Source: Methyloversatilis universalis EHg5
GTDB taxonomy: Bacteria; Pseudomonadota; Gammaproteobacteria; Burkholderiales; Rhodocyclaceae
Direction of reading: 5' to 3'
NCBI RefSeq assembly: GCF_000378945.1
Contig: NZ_KB900539.1
Location: forward strand, 2,933,234 to 2,997,233
DNA length: 64,000 nt
Shown: positions 54,361 to 63,053 of the stretch, piece after piece
How the letters are laid out: the number at the start of each line of letters is the position of its first letter
How positions within the stretch are numbered: position 1 is the stretch's first letter
The notes under the pieces: generated by a model
Seen by the model: only the letters and a program-made list of their open reading frames with translations
What the model was told of the DNA's origin: nothing
Databases searched by the model: none
Position numbers and translations under genes: made by a program

Positions 54361-54690
54361 TCAGTTCGAGCCGCGCAAGCCCTGTCTCAGCGAGGTCTGC
54401 AGCGACGATGTTTCCCGGTGCAATGCCATCAGGCGCTCGGACAGCGCCAGCAGATAGTCTTCCATCATGCGCGACAGTTCGCGCAGCGATTGATTGGGCG
54501 ACCCGGCCATGGCGCGGCTGGCGTCGATGCGCACCTGCAGGTCGCGCAGCACCGCCTGCTTGTCTGGCGGGCAGGTATTGATGAATTGTTCGATCACGCG
54601 CCGTCGCTCCGCGAAATAGGTCTGGGGGTCGGAATGAGCCAGCTCTTTCCAGACGTCAAAATCGAAGTCCTGCTCAGGGTTTTTCGACAC
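54361..54690 (-). CDS. DUF3135 family protein
   Basis: The 109-residue soluble protein has FDVWKELAHSDPQTYFAERRRVIEQFI near residues 11-37 and LRDLQVRIDASRAMAGSPNQSLRELSRMMEDYLLALSERL, which follow the DUF3135 pattern (aspartate and proline in DPxxFExxR, then LQwriD..R). The role of the family is unknown. It lies 58 bases after the unknown 116-residue gene, which has a sigma-28-type promoter, so it is probably part of the motility regulon. Confidence 0.75.
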   Translation of the reverse strand: MSKNPEQDFDFDVWKELAHSDPQTYFAERRRVIEQFINTCPPDKQAVLRDLQVRIDASRAMAGSPNQSLRELSRMMEDYLLALSERLMALHRETSSLQTSLRQGLRGSN

Positions 54691-54748
54691 TCGGTGCCCT
54701 CTGCCGCATCTTTGGTGCTACGGCGATTGGAACAGACAGTCGACCCTT

Positions 54749-55099
54749 TCAGCGCGGCAGGGTTTCACGTGCGGCGACCAGTCGGGCCGCCTGTTCGACG
54801 CCCTGGTAGGCGAGCTGGCCGGCGAGGTCGGGGCACAGCGCATCGGTATGCACCATGTCCAGCGTGGTCTGTACCCAGGCGCGCACGTCCTGGGCGCGCA
54901 TGAACAGTCCGCGAGCCTCTTCGTCAGCGGCCGCGCCTGCGAGATTCATCGCCGTCAGCATGGCTTCGCTGCCCAACGTTTCGATGGCGTCCATCAGACG
55001 CATGATTTCGGCGTGGTGCGCCTGCACGCTGGCAGCCGGCAACATGGCCGCAGCGGGAAACGGAGACGAGATCGGCTGGATCAGGGTTGCTTCGGCCAT
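54749..55099 (-). CDS. hypothetical protein with sigma-28-type promoter
   Basis: The 116-residue product is helical after a Pro/Ala-rich first 25 residues, with no signal or membrane segment. Visible elements are HHAEIMRLMDAIETLGSEAMLTAMNLAGAA near residues 28-57 and VRAWVQTTLDMVHTDALCPDLAGQLAYQGVEQAARLVAAR at the end. I recognise no family. The interest is in its control: TAAAGAAG-N12-GTCGATAA at 55147-55174 is a strong FliA-type promoter reading into it. It is therefore expected to be made late with chemotaxis proteins. Confidence 0.65.
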   Translation of the reverse strand: MAEATLIQPISSPFPAAAMLPAASVQAHHAEIMRLMDAIETLGSEAMLTAMNLAGAAADEEARGLFMRAQDVRAWVQTTLDMVHTDALCPDLAGQLAYQGVEQAARLVAARETLPR

Positions 55100-55146
55100 G
55101 ATGGGACTCCCTCTGGATCGATCGGCAAAGTGCCGGTTATGTCTTC

Positions 55147-55174
55147 TTATCGACGGCCCCGCAGGACTTCTTTA
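55147..55174 (-). promoter_or_regulatory. sigma-28 (FliA) promoter of the 116-residue unknown protein
   Basis: The minus strand reads TAAAGAAG (55174-55167), 12 bases, then GTCGATAA (55154-55147). The -10 differs from GCCGATAA in one base and the -35 core TAAAG is perfect. The start would be about 45 bases before the ATG. Confidence 0.7.
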
Positions 55175-55223
55175 GGGGCAGAGAGATTGCGAGGCGGACT
55201 TCCCGAAAACCCAGTCTGCAAAA

Positions 55224-55259
55224 GGAAAAAGCCCGCCCGGCTTGCGCCTGGACGGGCTT
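55224..55259 (-). terminator. intrinsic terminator of the cheV-cheY-cheZ-cheA operon
   Basis: On the minus strand AAGCCCGTCCAGGC (55259-55246) pairs, with two mismatches, with GCCGGGCGGGCTT (55241-55229), and the T-run at 55230-55226 follows. It is 28 bases after the cheA stop. Confidence 0.85.
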
Positions 55260-55286
55260 GCTGAAACGCGTCTGAAACAGTGTCGA

Positions 55287-57185
55287 TCAGGCGGCGCGGG
55301 CCACGTTGCCGAGCAGGCTGGAGCGGGACACGCCGCGGGTGTCGCCCATCGAACCGAGCAGCTCCTTCATGTCGAGGATGAGCACGATCTGGCCGTTGGA
55401 CAGCGTGGTCACGCCGGCCACGCCCTTCGGACGGAAATCGTCCAGGCTCTTGATCACCGCGTCCTCGCGACCGGCGAAATTGTCGATCGCCAGGATGAAG
55501 GACGACTCGGCCGACTGCATCAGCACACCGTACTGCGGATGATTCTTCTGCGGCCAGCCCAGCAGGCGGGCCAGCGGCAGCACCGGCATCACCTCACCGC
55601 GCACCACCATGGTGGCGCGACCGCCGACTTCCTGGATGTCTTCCTGCTGGATCGGCAGGATTTCGCGCACCATCGACAGCGGCACCGCGAAGTGCTGTTC
55701 GGCCAGACGCACCAGCAGCACCGGCAGGATGGCCAGCGTGAGCGGCAACGAGATGACGAAGGTGGTGCCCTTACCCTGGACCGAGCGGATTTCGATCGAG
55801 CCGTTCAGCTTCTGGATATTGGTCTTCACCACGTCCATGCCGACGCCTCGGCCGGACACGTCGGACACCGTGGCGGCGGTCGAGAAGCCGGGCAGGAACA
55901 CCAGGTTCAGGCTCGCGCGCTCGTCCAGCGTGTTCGCTTCCTCATCGGTAATGAGGCCCTTCTCCAGCGCCTTGGCACGCAGACGTTCGGCATTCATGCC
56001 GCGGCCGTCATCGGCCACCATGATGACGATGTGATCGCCTTCCTGGCGCGCTTCGAGGCGCACGACCGACTTGCCGGACTTGCCCTGGGCCATGCGCTCG
56101 TCCGGCGTTTCCACGCCGTGATCGACCGCGTTGCGGATCAGGTGGATGATCGGGTCCGACAGGTCCTCGATCATGGTCTTGTCGATCTCGGTCTCTTCAC
56201 CGACCAGCGCCAGTTCGACGTCCTTGCCCAGATTGCGGGCGAGATCGCGGGCGATGCGGGGGTACTTCTGGAACAGGCGGCCGATCGGCTGCATGCGGGT
56301 TTTCATCACCGCGTTCTGCAGATCGGACACCAGCAGATCGAGCTGGCTCACCGCCGCGTCCAGCGCGTGCAGCGTGTCGCTGTCGCTCTTGCCGGCCAGG
56401 ATGTCGGCGCGCAGTGAGGTGAGGCGGTTCTTGGTCAGGCCGATTTCGCCGGACAGGTTCAGCACCTGGTCCAGACGCGAGGTATCGACGCGGATCGAGT
56501 TGTCGCGGCCCTTTTCGGCATCGCGGCGACCGGTCGGCGCCGGAGTACCCGGACGATCGCCGGCGCGGCGGCCGAAGGCGGCATTGACCACCGCAGCCAC
56601 TTCACCATCGTTGGCCGAACGTGCGGCGGCCGGCTCGGGCACGGCCTGCGGGGCGGACGGCACGACACCGGTCACCGCCTGATGCAGCGAAACCCAGTCG
56701 GGCTCGGCGCCCACCGGGGCTGAAGCAGCAGTCGCGACCGGCTTGGCCACCGGTGCAGCCGGTGCGGCAACCTTGGCCGGCTCGGCGGTCAGCTCACCGG
56801 CCAGCGCAGCGCGCAGCCGGGCCATCACGCCGGGGTCGGCTGCGCTCGGCTGCATGCCGCGCTCCAGGGCGCCGAACATGTCGCGCACGATGCCGGTGGC
56901 GTCGAGAATGACGTCCATCAGCACCGGCGTCACATTCATTTCGCCATTACGCAGCTTGTCGAAGAGGTTCTCGGTCAGGTGGCAGAGTGCGACCAGTTCG
57001 GCAGCGTTCAGAAAGCCCGCCCCGCCCTTGATGGTGTGGAAACCACGGAAGATTTCGTTCAGCAGCCCGCGGTCACCCGGCGTCTTTTCCAGGTCGACCA
57101 GCTTGTTGTCCACGCCGGACAGCAGGTCGGTGGCTTCGACCAGAAAGTCCTGCAGCAGATCTTCCATTCCCTGAAAATCACTCAT
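55287..57185 (-). CDS. cheA: chemotaxis histidine kinase CheA
   Basis: CheA autophosphorylates on the HPt histidine and passes phosphate to CheY and CheV. The start at 57185 (MSDFQGMEDLLQDFLVEATDLL) is the usual one. HPt: FHTIKGGAGFL with His50. The dimerisation helices follow near residue 230 (VDTSRLDQVLNLSGEIGLTKNRL). The ATP site has HLIRNAVDHGVETPDER (N box), VADDGRGM (G1) and GRGVGMDVV (G2). A CheW-like domain closes the protein. The linker between HPt and dimerisation domain is Ala/Pro-rich, and I see no clear CheY-binding P2 domain. Last gene of the che operon, 632 residues. Confidence 0.96.
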   Translation of the reverse strand: MSDFQGMEDLLQDFLVEATDLLSGVDNKLVDLEKTPGDRGLLNEIFRGFHTIKGGAGFLNAAELVALCHLTENLFDKLRNGEMNVTPVLMDVILDATGIVRDMFGALERGMQPSAADPGVMARLRAALAGELTAEPAKVAAPAAPVAKPVATAASAPVGAEPDWVSLHQAVTGVVPSAPQAVPEPAAARSANDGEVAAVVNAAFGRRAGDRPGTPAPTGRRDAEKGRDNSIRVDTSRLDQVLNLSGEIGLTKNRLTSLRADILAGKSDSDTLHALDAAVSQLDLLVSDLQNAVMKTRMQPIGRLFQKYPRIARDLARNLGKDVELALVGEETEIDKTMIEDLSDPIIHLIRNAVDHGVETPDERMAQGKSGKSVVRLEARQEGDHIVIMVADDGRGMNAERLRAKALEKGLITDEEANTLDERASLNLVFLPGFSTAATVSDVSGRGVGMDVVKTNIQKLNGSIEIRSVQGKGTTFVISLPLTLAILPVLLVRLAEQHFAVPLSMVREILPIQQEDIQEVGGRATMVVRGEVMPVLPLARLLGWPQKNHPQYGVLMQSAESSFILAIDNFAGREDAVIKSLDDFRPKGVAGVTTLSNGQIVLILDMKELLGSMGDTRGVSRSSLLGNVARAA

Positions 57186-57302
57186 GTTTCGCTCCTGTGG
57201 CAGCAGCCGCTTCCGGCCCCTGCCCGACTGCACCTGTTGTCACGGTTACGGCGTCCATCGGATACGCCGGCCGTCCCCTTCTCGTGCTTGTGCGCGTTCC
57301 GC

Positions 57303-58127
57303 TCAGAAACCGAGGCTTTCGAGCAGATCGTCGACCTGTTCCTGGCTGGTGACCACGTCGTTGCGCCCTTCGGAATTGATCACCGGCCCGTTGAGCAGTC
57401 CTTCCGGCGCCGCCGCGCGCTTCTCGGCCGGCATGGCCTCGATCAGCACCTGCAGCAGACCGCTCTCCAGCTTTTGCGACATCTCGACGATTTTCTTGAT
57501 GACCTGACCGGTCAGATCCTGAAAATCCTGCGCCATCATGATTTCGTTCAACTGCGCACGGGTGTCGCGGGCAAAGCCCGGCACATCACCCAGGAAGCCA
57601 CGGGTTTCGGTGGCCAGCGCCTTGAACTCATCGACCGACAGTTCGTTGCGGTACAGCTTTTCCCAGCGGTCGTGCAGGGTGCTGGACCGCTTCTCGATGT
57701 CGTCCTGCATCGGGATGGCCACATCGGTCGCGTTCAGCACCCGGCTGGCGGCGTTCTCGGTCATCTGCGCGACGTAGTTCAGGCGGCTGCGCGCGTCCGG
57801 CATCTGCTGTGCGACGTCTTCAAGCGCGTGGTCGTAGCCCAGTTCGCGCAAGGTGTCGTGCAGCTGGCGGGCCAGATGACCCACTTTGTTGAACACCATT
57901 TCGCAGCTGTGATCGCTTTCATCGTGCGACACGACATGGGTCGCGGCGTATTCGCCGGCCATGGTGTCAAACAGCGCTTCCAGATCCGGGCTGTCGCCAC
58001 CTGCGGCAACGACCGGCTCCGGCACCACTTCGAGCCTTACCTTCTGCGGCGTCTCGCTGGCGATGCTGTCGAACAGCGCCTGCAGATCGTCGGAATCGCC
58101 GGTCTCGTCAAGCTTGAGCTTCTTCAC
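57303..58127 (-). CDS. cheZ: CheY-P phosphatase CheZ
   Basis: CheZ removes phosphate from CheY. The active-site helix has MMAQDFQDLTGQVIKKIVEM near residues 196-215, with the catalytic Gln of DFQDLTGQ. The C-terminal CheY-binding peptide QEQVDDLLESLGF ends the protein. At 274 residues it is longer than enteric CheZ (214) because of an N-terminal extension with two similar short segments, DDLQALFDSIASE and PDLEALFDTMAGE. It follows cheY by 22 bases. Confidence 0.94.
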   Translation of the reverse strand: MKKLKLDETGDSDDLQALFDSIASETPQKVRLEVVPEPVVAAGGDSPDLEALFDTMAGEYAATHVVSHDESDHSCEMVFNKVGHLARQLHDTLRELGYDHALEDVAQQMPDARSRLNYVAQMTENAASRVLNATDVAIPMQDDIEKRSSTLHDRWEKLYRNELSVDEFKALATETRGFLGDVPGFARDTRAQLNEIMMAQDFQDLTGQVIKKIVEMSQKLESGLLQVLIEAMPAEKRAAAPEGLLNGPVINSEGRNDVVTSQEQVDDLLESLGF

Positions 58128-58149
58128 GGTTCGTTCTCCCGATTCAGCC

Positions 58150-58548
58150 TCAGGCGGCTTTCTGGTTCATCTTCTCGAAAATCTTGTTCAGCTTTTCGCT
58201 CATGGTGCCGGCGGTGAAAGGCTTCACGATGTAGCCGGAAGCACCCGCCTGGGCGGCTTCGATGATGTTTTCCTTCTTGGCCTCGGCGGTGATCATGAGC
58301 ACCGGCAGTGCCTTCAGCGCGGCATCGGCTCGGATGGCCCGCAGCAACTCGATGCCGGTCATGTTCGGCATGTTCCAGTCGGTCACCACGAAGTCGAATT
58401 CGCTGGACTTGAGCTTCTGCAGCGCAATCACGCCGTCCTCGGCTTCATCGACGTTGGTGAATCCGAGTTCCTTCAGCAGATTGCGCACGATGCGGCGCAT
58501 GGTCGAGAAGTCGTCGACGACGAGGAATTTCATCTTGGGATCAGACAT
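58150..58548 (-). CDS. cheY: chemotaxis response regulator CheY
   Basis: CheY-P binds FliM and FliN to switch the motor. The 132-residue receiver shows the acid pair Asp12-Asp13, phospho-acceptor Asp57 ([11 protein letters not shown]), Thr87, Tyr106 and Lys109, the same numbers as in E. coli CheY. It lies between cheV and cheZ in one operon. Confidence 0.97.
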   Translation of the reverse strand: MSDPKMKFLVVDDFSTMRRIVRNLLKELGFTNVDEAEDGVIALQKLKSSEFDFVVTDWNMPNMTGIELLRAIRADAALKALPVLMITAEAKKENIIEAAQAGASGYIVKPFTAGTMSEKLNKIFEKMNQKAA

Positions 58549-58563
58549 GGGTGACTACCTCTC

Positions 58564-59508
58564 TCAGGCTTTATGTGTTGCCAGCAGCGGACGCAGCGTG
58601 TCGGCGAGCACTTCGGCGTCGAACTTCGCCACATACGCATCCACACCGACGCTCTTGCCCATCGCCCGGTTGGCTTCCGAAGACAGCGATGAGTGCATCA
58701 CTACCGGAATGTCGGCAAACCGCGGGTCGTTCTTGATGTTACGGGTGAGCACATAGCCGTCCATCTCCGGCATTTCGGCGTCAACCAGGATGAGGTCGAT
58801 TTCATCGGTCAGCGGGTTGCCAGTGGCCGACGAGTGCGCGGCCATGCCCTGCAGTCGGGTCCAGGCTTCTGCGCCGTTGGTGGCGTGCTTGTGGCGGATG
58901 CTGAGCTTGTCCAGCACTTCAGCGATCTTCTTGCGGGCGACCGCCGAGTCATCGACGAAGAACACGTTGGGCTGGTAATTGCCGCCCAGCGGCGGAATGT
59001 CGGTAATGGCGGCTTCACCGAAGGTGCCAGCCATGATGCTTTCGACGTCCAGGATGGACACCAGACGGCCGTCGTCCAGTTCGGTGATGGCGGTGATGTA
59101 CAGCTGTTCGCTGGTCACCACGGATTCGGGCGCACGCACGCGGTCCCAGTCGACACGGATGATGCGGTCCACCTCGTGCACCAGGAAGCCCAGCGTGCGC
59201 TTGCTGTACTCGGTCACCATCATGGCGCCGCCCATGCCTTCGGGCGCACCGTCCAGATTCATGATGCGGGCCAGCGACAGCACCGGAATCACGTTGCCAC
59301 GCAGCGAAATCAGGCCTTCGACACCGCCCGGCATATTGGGCGTCGGGGTGACGGTCGGAGTGCGGCTGACTTCACGCACCTTGAAAACGTTGATGCCGAA
59401 CAGCTCGTGCGTGCCGAGCGAGAACAGCAGGATTTCCATCTTGTTCGAGCCCGCCAGCTTGGTACGGGCATCGACCTGTTCGAGCAGGTTCTGATCGGTT
59501 CTGTCCAT
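58564..59508 (-). CDS. cheV: CheV coupling protein with receiver domain (first downstream copy)
   Basis: CheV is a CheW-like coupling domain fused to a receiver, used for signal adaptation. The start at 59508 gives MDRTDQNLLEQVDARTKLAGSNKMEILLFSLG. The CheW-like part (about 25-175) has FGINVFKVREVSRTPTVTPTPNMPGGVEGLISLRG. The receiver (about 190-310) has VFFVDDSAVARKKI and phospho-acceptor DLILVDAEMPEMDG. The 314-residue length is usual. The ATG is 15 bases before cheY's upstream neighbour boundary, and a related cheV lies directly before it. Confidence 0.95.
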   Translation of the reverse strand: MDRTDQNLLEQVDARTKLAGSNKMEILLFSLGTHELFGINVFKVREVSRTPTVTPTPNMPGGVEGLISLRGNVIPVLSLARIMNLDGAPEGMGGAMMVTEYSKRTLGFLVHEVDRIIRVDWDRVRAPESVVTSEQLYITAITELDDGRLVSILDVESIMAGTFGEAAITDIPPLGGNYQPNVFFVDDSAVARKKIAEVLDKLSIRHKHATNGAEAWTRLQGMAAHSSATGNPLTDEIDLILVDAEMPEMDGYVLTRNIKNDPRFADIPVVMHSSLSSEANRAMGKSVGVDAYVAKFDAEVLADTLRPLLATHKA

Positions 59509-59527
59509 CGTCTGTCTCCAGTCTCGT

Positions 59528-60499
59528 TCAGGCGGCGGCACGGCTGCCACCGTTGCCACGGCGGATCAGACGGCTGATCGTTTCCGCCAGCCGCTGCGCC
59601 TCGAATTTCGAAACGTACTCATCGACACCGACCGAGCGGCCCAGCTGCTGGTTGGAGCCGGACGACAGCGATGAGTGCATCACCACCGGAATGCCGGCAA
59701 AGCGCGGGTCGTTCTTGATGTGCTTGGTCAGGATGTAGCCGTCCATTTCCGGCATCTCGACATCGGTCAGAATCATGCTGACCAGATCGCCCACCTTGCG
59801 GCCACTGGATTCGGCGTAGGCGGCGACCTTCTTCAGTTCGGTCCACATCTGGGCACCGTTGATCGCGCTCACGTAACGCACTGCCATCAGGTCCAGCGTG
59901 CGGGTGATCTGGTTGCGCGCCACCGGCGAATCGTCACAGAAGAACACGGTCGCCCCTTCGATGCCCAGCGGCTCGATGTCCTTGAACGCGAGATCGTTGT
60001 CGATGTCCGCGGTTTCCGAGAGGATTTTCTCGACGTCCAGCATCATCACCAGACGACCGTCGGCCAGTTCTGTGACCGCGGTGACCAGCCCGCCCAGATT
60101 GGCGGTGAGCATGGCGGGCGGCACACGCATCTGCGACCAGTCCAGGCGCAGGATGGTATCGACCGACTCGACCAGAAAGCCCTGGGTGTGGCCGTTGTAC
60201 TCGGTCACGATCATCACGTCGCGCGGCGTTTCGCTCGGAAACTGCGCGAATTTCGCCAGATCGACCACCGGCACCAGCGCGCCGCGCAGGCTCACCATGC
60301 CTTCCACGGCCGGCGGCATTTCAGGCGCCGCGGTCACGGCCGGGGTGCGCATGACTTCGCGCACCTTGAACACATTGATGCCGAAGGTCTCGCGCTTGCC
60401 GGTACGGGAGTCCACGCCCAGCGAGAACATCAGGATTTCGAGCTTGTTGGTGCCCGCAAGCTTGGTGCGGGCATCGATATTCTTCAGCAACTCTGACAT
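59528..60499 (-). CDS. cheV: CheV coupling protein with receiver domain (second copy, operon start)
   Basis: Same architecture as the next gene: a CheW-like domain (IDARTKLAGTNKLEILMFSLGVD ... FGINVFKVREVMRTPAVTAAPEMPPAVEGMVSLRG) and a receiver with VFFCDDSPVARNQI and SMILTDVEMPEMDG as phospho-acceptor site. It carries a short insertion DSRTGKRET after the first beta strand that the other copy lacks. The 323-residue gene starts the operon cheV-cheV-cheY-cheZ-cheA under a strong sigma-28 promoter. The two proteins clearly arose by duplication and have diverged. Confidence 0.95.
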   Translation of the reverse strand: MSELLKNIDARTKLAGTNKLEILMFSLGVDSRTGKRETFGINVFKVREVMRTPAVTAAPEMPPAVEGMVSLRGALVPVVDLAKFAQFPSETPRDVMIVTEYNGHTQGFLVESVDTILRLDWSQMRVPPAMLTANLGGLVTAVTELADGRLVMMLDVEKILSETADIDNDLAFKDIEPLGIEGATVFFCDDSPVARNQITRTLDLMAVRYVSAINGAQMWTELKKVAAYAESSGRKVGDLVSMILTDVEMPEMDGYILTKHIKNDPRFAGIPVVMHSSLSSGSNQQLGRSVGVDEYVSKFEAQRLAETISRLIRRGNGGSRAAA

Positions 60500-60553
60500 G
60501 TCGGCCTCGTCTGTCTGGTCAGTGGCACGAAAACAACGTGGTGATGTGCTGAG

Positions 60554-60580
60554 TTAACGGCAGCGCCTGAACAGTCTTGA
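60554..60580 (-). promoter_or_regulatory. sigma-28 (FliA) promoter of the che operon
   Basis: The minus strand reads TCAAGACT (60580-60573), 11 bases, then GCCGTTAA (60561-60554), matching TAAAGTTT-N11-GCCGATAA with 7 of 8 in the -10. It lies about 55 bases before the first cheV ATG. The rest of 60500-60785 shows no gene. Confidence 0.8.
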
Positions 60581-60785
60581 ACCCCCTGAACGAAATTCCG
60601 GATGACGCATTCCACCCGCCGGATCAATGGCTTGGAAGATCGTGAAGGGGCGGTATGCCACCCCGGAACGCACTGCTGAAAGCGGAGGTCAGCCCACAAA
60701 AAGACAAGGGAAATCAATGCTGATTTCCCTTGATCATGAAGTAACGCCTGAGGAAGCCGGAGCGCCCTTCGGCACACCGCCCCGA

Positions 60786-62807
60786 TCAGACGCGGAAGCG
60801 GGCACCCGCTTCTTCCAGCCCCATCGCCAGCGCACGCAGGTGCTGCGCTTCACCGGCCATGGCCGAAATGGCGCTGCTGTTCTCCTCGCTCATCTGGGCG
60901 ATCTGCTCGACGGAACGCGCCACGTCGTGGCTGGCCGTCGTCTGTTCGCTGACCGATTCCGCGATGCCGGCAATGCCGTTAGAGGTCGATGCCGCCGCAT
61001 CGGCAGCGCGGCCAAGCGCCCCCACCACCTGCGACAGCTCGTTACGCGAATTGGAGATGGCCGACACGCCGCGCTGCACCACGGCTTCGACGCTGCCGGC
61101 ACGGGCATCGAGCGAGCGGGTCACTTCCTCGATCTGCTGTGCCGACACTGCGGACTTCTCGGCCAGCTTGCGCACTTCGTCCGCCACCACGGCGAAACCG
61201 CGCCCCTGCTCGCCGGCACGGGCCGCCTCGATGGCCGCATTCAGGGCCAGCAGATTGGTCTGTTCGGCGATGTCCTTGACCTGCTGGGTCATGTTGCCGA
61301 TCGCCCGGGTGCTTTCGATGAATGCACCGGCCGCCTGCGAAATCTCTCCCACCACCTGGCCGACCGCATCGAGTTCGCTGCTCACCGCATCGATCGCTCG
61401 ATGCCCCTGTGCGGCCTCGTCCCGGCTGGCGTCGGCATGCCGGCGCATCTCGGCGGCGCTGTCAGATACGCTGTTGATGGACACGGACAACTGTTCGATG
61501 GTGGCTGCCATCGCCGAAGCGGACTGGCTCTGGCTGGACGAAGCTTCGCTGATCTGCTGCGTGGCGCTGGCCAGCGCCAGCGTGACCTGGCCGACTTCGC
61601 CAGCCGAGGACTTGACCCGGGTGATCAAGGCGGCAAGACCGTCGGCCATGCCGTTGAAGCTGCGCGCGATATCACCGAGTTCATCCTGGCTATCCACGTT
61701 GATGCGCGCGCTCAGGTCGCCGTCGGCCAGCTTCTTGCCGCCTTCTATCATGCGTCCGATGCTGTCTTCCAGCGACGCATACAGGCCCAGCGCGAGATAG
61801 GCCGACACCACCAGCCCGAGCACCAGCGCAGCAATGGTGAGCGACAGTTCGGTGGTCATATGCTGGCTGTGCGCATTCATGCTGGCGTCTATCGTGTCGA
61901 GCAGCGTGCTCGACACCTTGAGTGCGGCATCGACCGGCTTGCTGGCTTGGGCAAACACTTCGGTCGGCGCCAGATCGAACTGCTGGCGGATCACGATGTT
62001 GTCGAGCATGGCCGACACCGAACCGTAGCTTTCGCGCAGGCGATCCACATCGGCCGAGACGGCAGCCGCATAGGCCGGCGAACGCACCTTGACGCGCTCG
62101 ACCACGCGGTCCATCTCGACGATACGGCTGCGCACCAGCTGCATCAGCGCGCCCAGCTCCACCGACTCTTCCAGCGTGGCGCTCTTGCGGGCGCTGACGG
62201 TGGCCGCGCGGCCACGCAGTTGCGCCAGATATTCGATCGTGTGCGGCGCGACATTCACCGCCGCATCGTTCAGCGTGTAGGTGTCTTCATACGGGTCGAA
62301 CGTCATGCCAGCCTGGTCCGACACGACACGGAAATCGTTCAGCAGATTCTCGATCAGGGCGCTGTGCCGCTTGAAGTTGTCGCCACTGCTGCTGCCCTGC
62401 ACCTGCTGCCGGAGCGTTCCCCATTCCTGCTCGATGCGGTCAAGCCCCGCCCCCTGCTGCAGCAGGGCGGCATCGGCGCTGTCCAGCGCGCGCAGCCGGG
62501 CCAGGCCTTCCTTCACCTCGGCGGCCTTGGCCTCCACCTTGGGGGCCAGACTGGCGTCGCCATTGAGCATCGCGGACGACAGGCCACGGTGCTGCTGCAA
62601 CGTGCCCATGACCTGCAGCAACGAGCGCAGATAGGTCGCACCGACCCGCTCGTTCTTCATCAGGGTCAGCGTTTCCACCCGGGTCAGCGTGAGCATCGTG
62701 GCCAGCGCAACCGACAGCACGAGGAGGATGCCCATGACCAGGGCCATCTTGGGCGCGAAGCGCATGCGCGACATCAGCGCACGGGCGGGATACAGCAGGG
62801 CATTCAT
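60786..62807 (-). CDS. methyl-accepting chemotaxis protein with large periplasmic sensor
   Basis: The start at 62807 gives [41 protein letters not shown], a short cytoplasmic lead and helix 1 (about 18-40). The periplasmic helical sensor spans about 45-320, with [12 protein letters not shown] near residue 66, a motif seen in NIT-type (nitrate-sensor-like) helical domains. Helix 2 is near 325-348, then HAMP and signalling domain with the tip [38 protein letters not shown]. The length is 673. The ligand is unknown. A candidate sigma-28 promoter lies at 62959-62985. Confidence 0.94.
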   Translation of the reverse strand: MNALLYPARALMSRMRFAPKMALVMGILLVLSVALATMLTLTRVETLTLMKNERVGATYLRSLLQVMGTLQQHRGLSSAMLNGDASLAPKVEAKAAEVKEGLARLRALDSADAALLQQGAGLDRIEQEWGTLRQQVQGSSSGDNFKRHSALIENLLNDFRVVSDQAGMTFDPYEDTYTLNDAAVNVAPHTIEYLAQLRGRAATVSARKSATLEESVELGALMQLVRSRIVEMDRVVERVKVRSPAYAAAVSADVDRLRESYGSVSAMLDNIVIRQQFDLAPTEVFAQASKPVDAALKVSSTLLDTIDASMNAHSQHMTTELSLTIAALVLGLVVSAYLALGLYASLEDSIGRMIEGGKKLADGDLSARINVDSQDELGDIARSFNGMADGLAALITRVKSSAGEVGQVTLALASATQQISEASSSQSQSASAMAATIEQLSVSINSVSDSAAEMRRHADASRDEAAQGHRAIDAVSSELDAVGQVVGEISQAAGAFIESTRAIGNMTQQVKDIAEQTNLLALNAAIEAARAGEQGRGFAVVADEVRKLAEKSAVSAQQIEEVTRSLDARAGSVEAVVQRGVSAISNSRNELSQVVGALGRAADAAASTSNGIAGIAESVSEQTTASHDVARSVEQIAQMSEENSSAISAMAGEAQHLRALAMGLEEAGARFRV

Positions 62808-62958
62808 AACAGTCTCCTGACGGACGGGCATCGTGTGCCCGCTGCACTTGCCGGGTGCATCGGATTGAATATCCGGAACGCGCAGCAGATCACCGCGTCC
62901 GCACAAACGTTCGGGCGACCTGGCAATGCACCGGCCACACCATGAACATCCGATAGAA

Positions 62959-62985
62959 ATTACGGCCGGTCGTCGAGGAAATTGA
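62959..62985 (-). promoter_or_regulatory. sigma-28-like promoter of the large-sensor chemoreceptor
   Basis: The minus strand reads TCAATTTC (62985-62978), 11 bases, then GCCGTAAT (62966-62959). The spacing is exact and the -10 begins with the conserved GCCG. The start would be about 145 bases before the ATG. Confidence 0.5.
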
Positions 62986-63001
62986 ATGCGGAAAGTGCTT
63001 G

Positions 63002-63039
63002 GCGCGCGGCGGATTGATCTGCATCAATCCGCCGCGCGC
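63002..63039 (-). terminator. perfect 17-bp hairpin after the last chemoreceptor gene
   Basis: GCGCGCGGCGGATTGAT at 63002-63018 is fully complementary to ATCAATCCGCCGCGCGC at 63023-63039 with a 4-base loop. It starts 15 bases after the stop at 63054. There is no T-run directly after it, but the length and GC content make it very stable. Confidence 0.65.
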
Positions 63040-63053
63040 TGTCGGGTCAGGCC

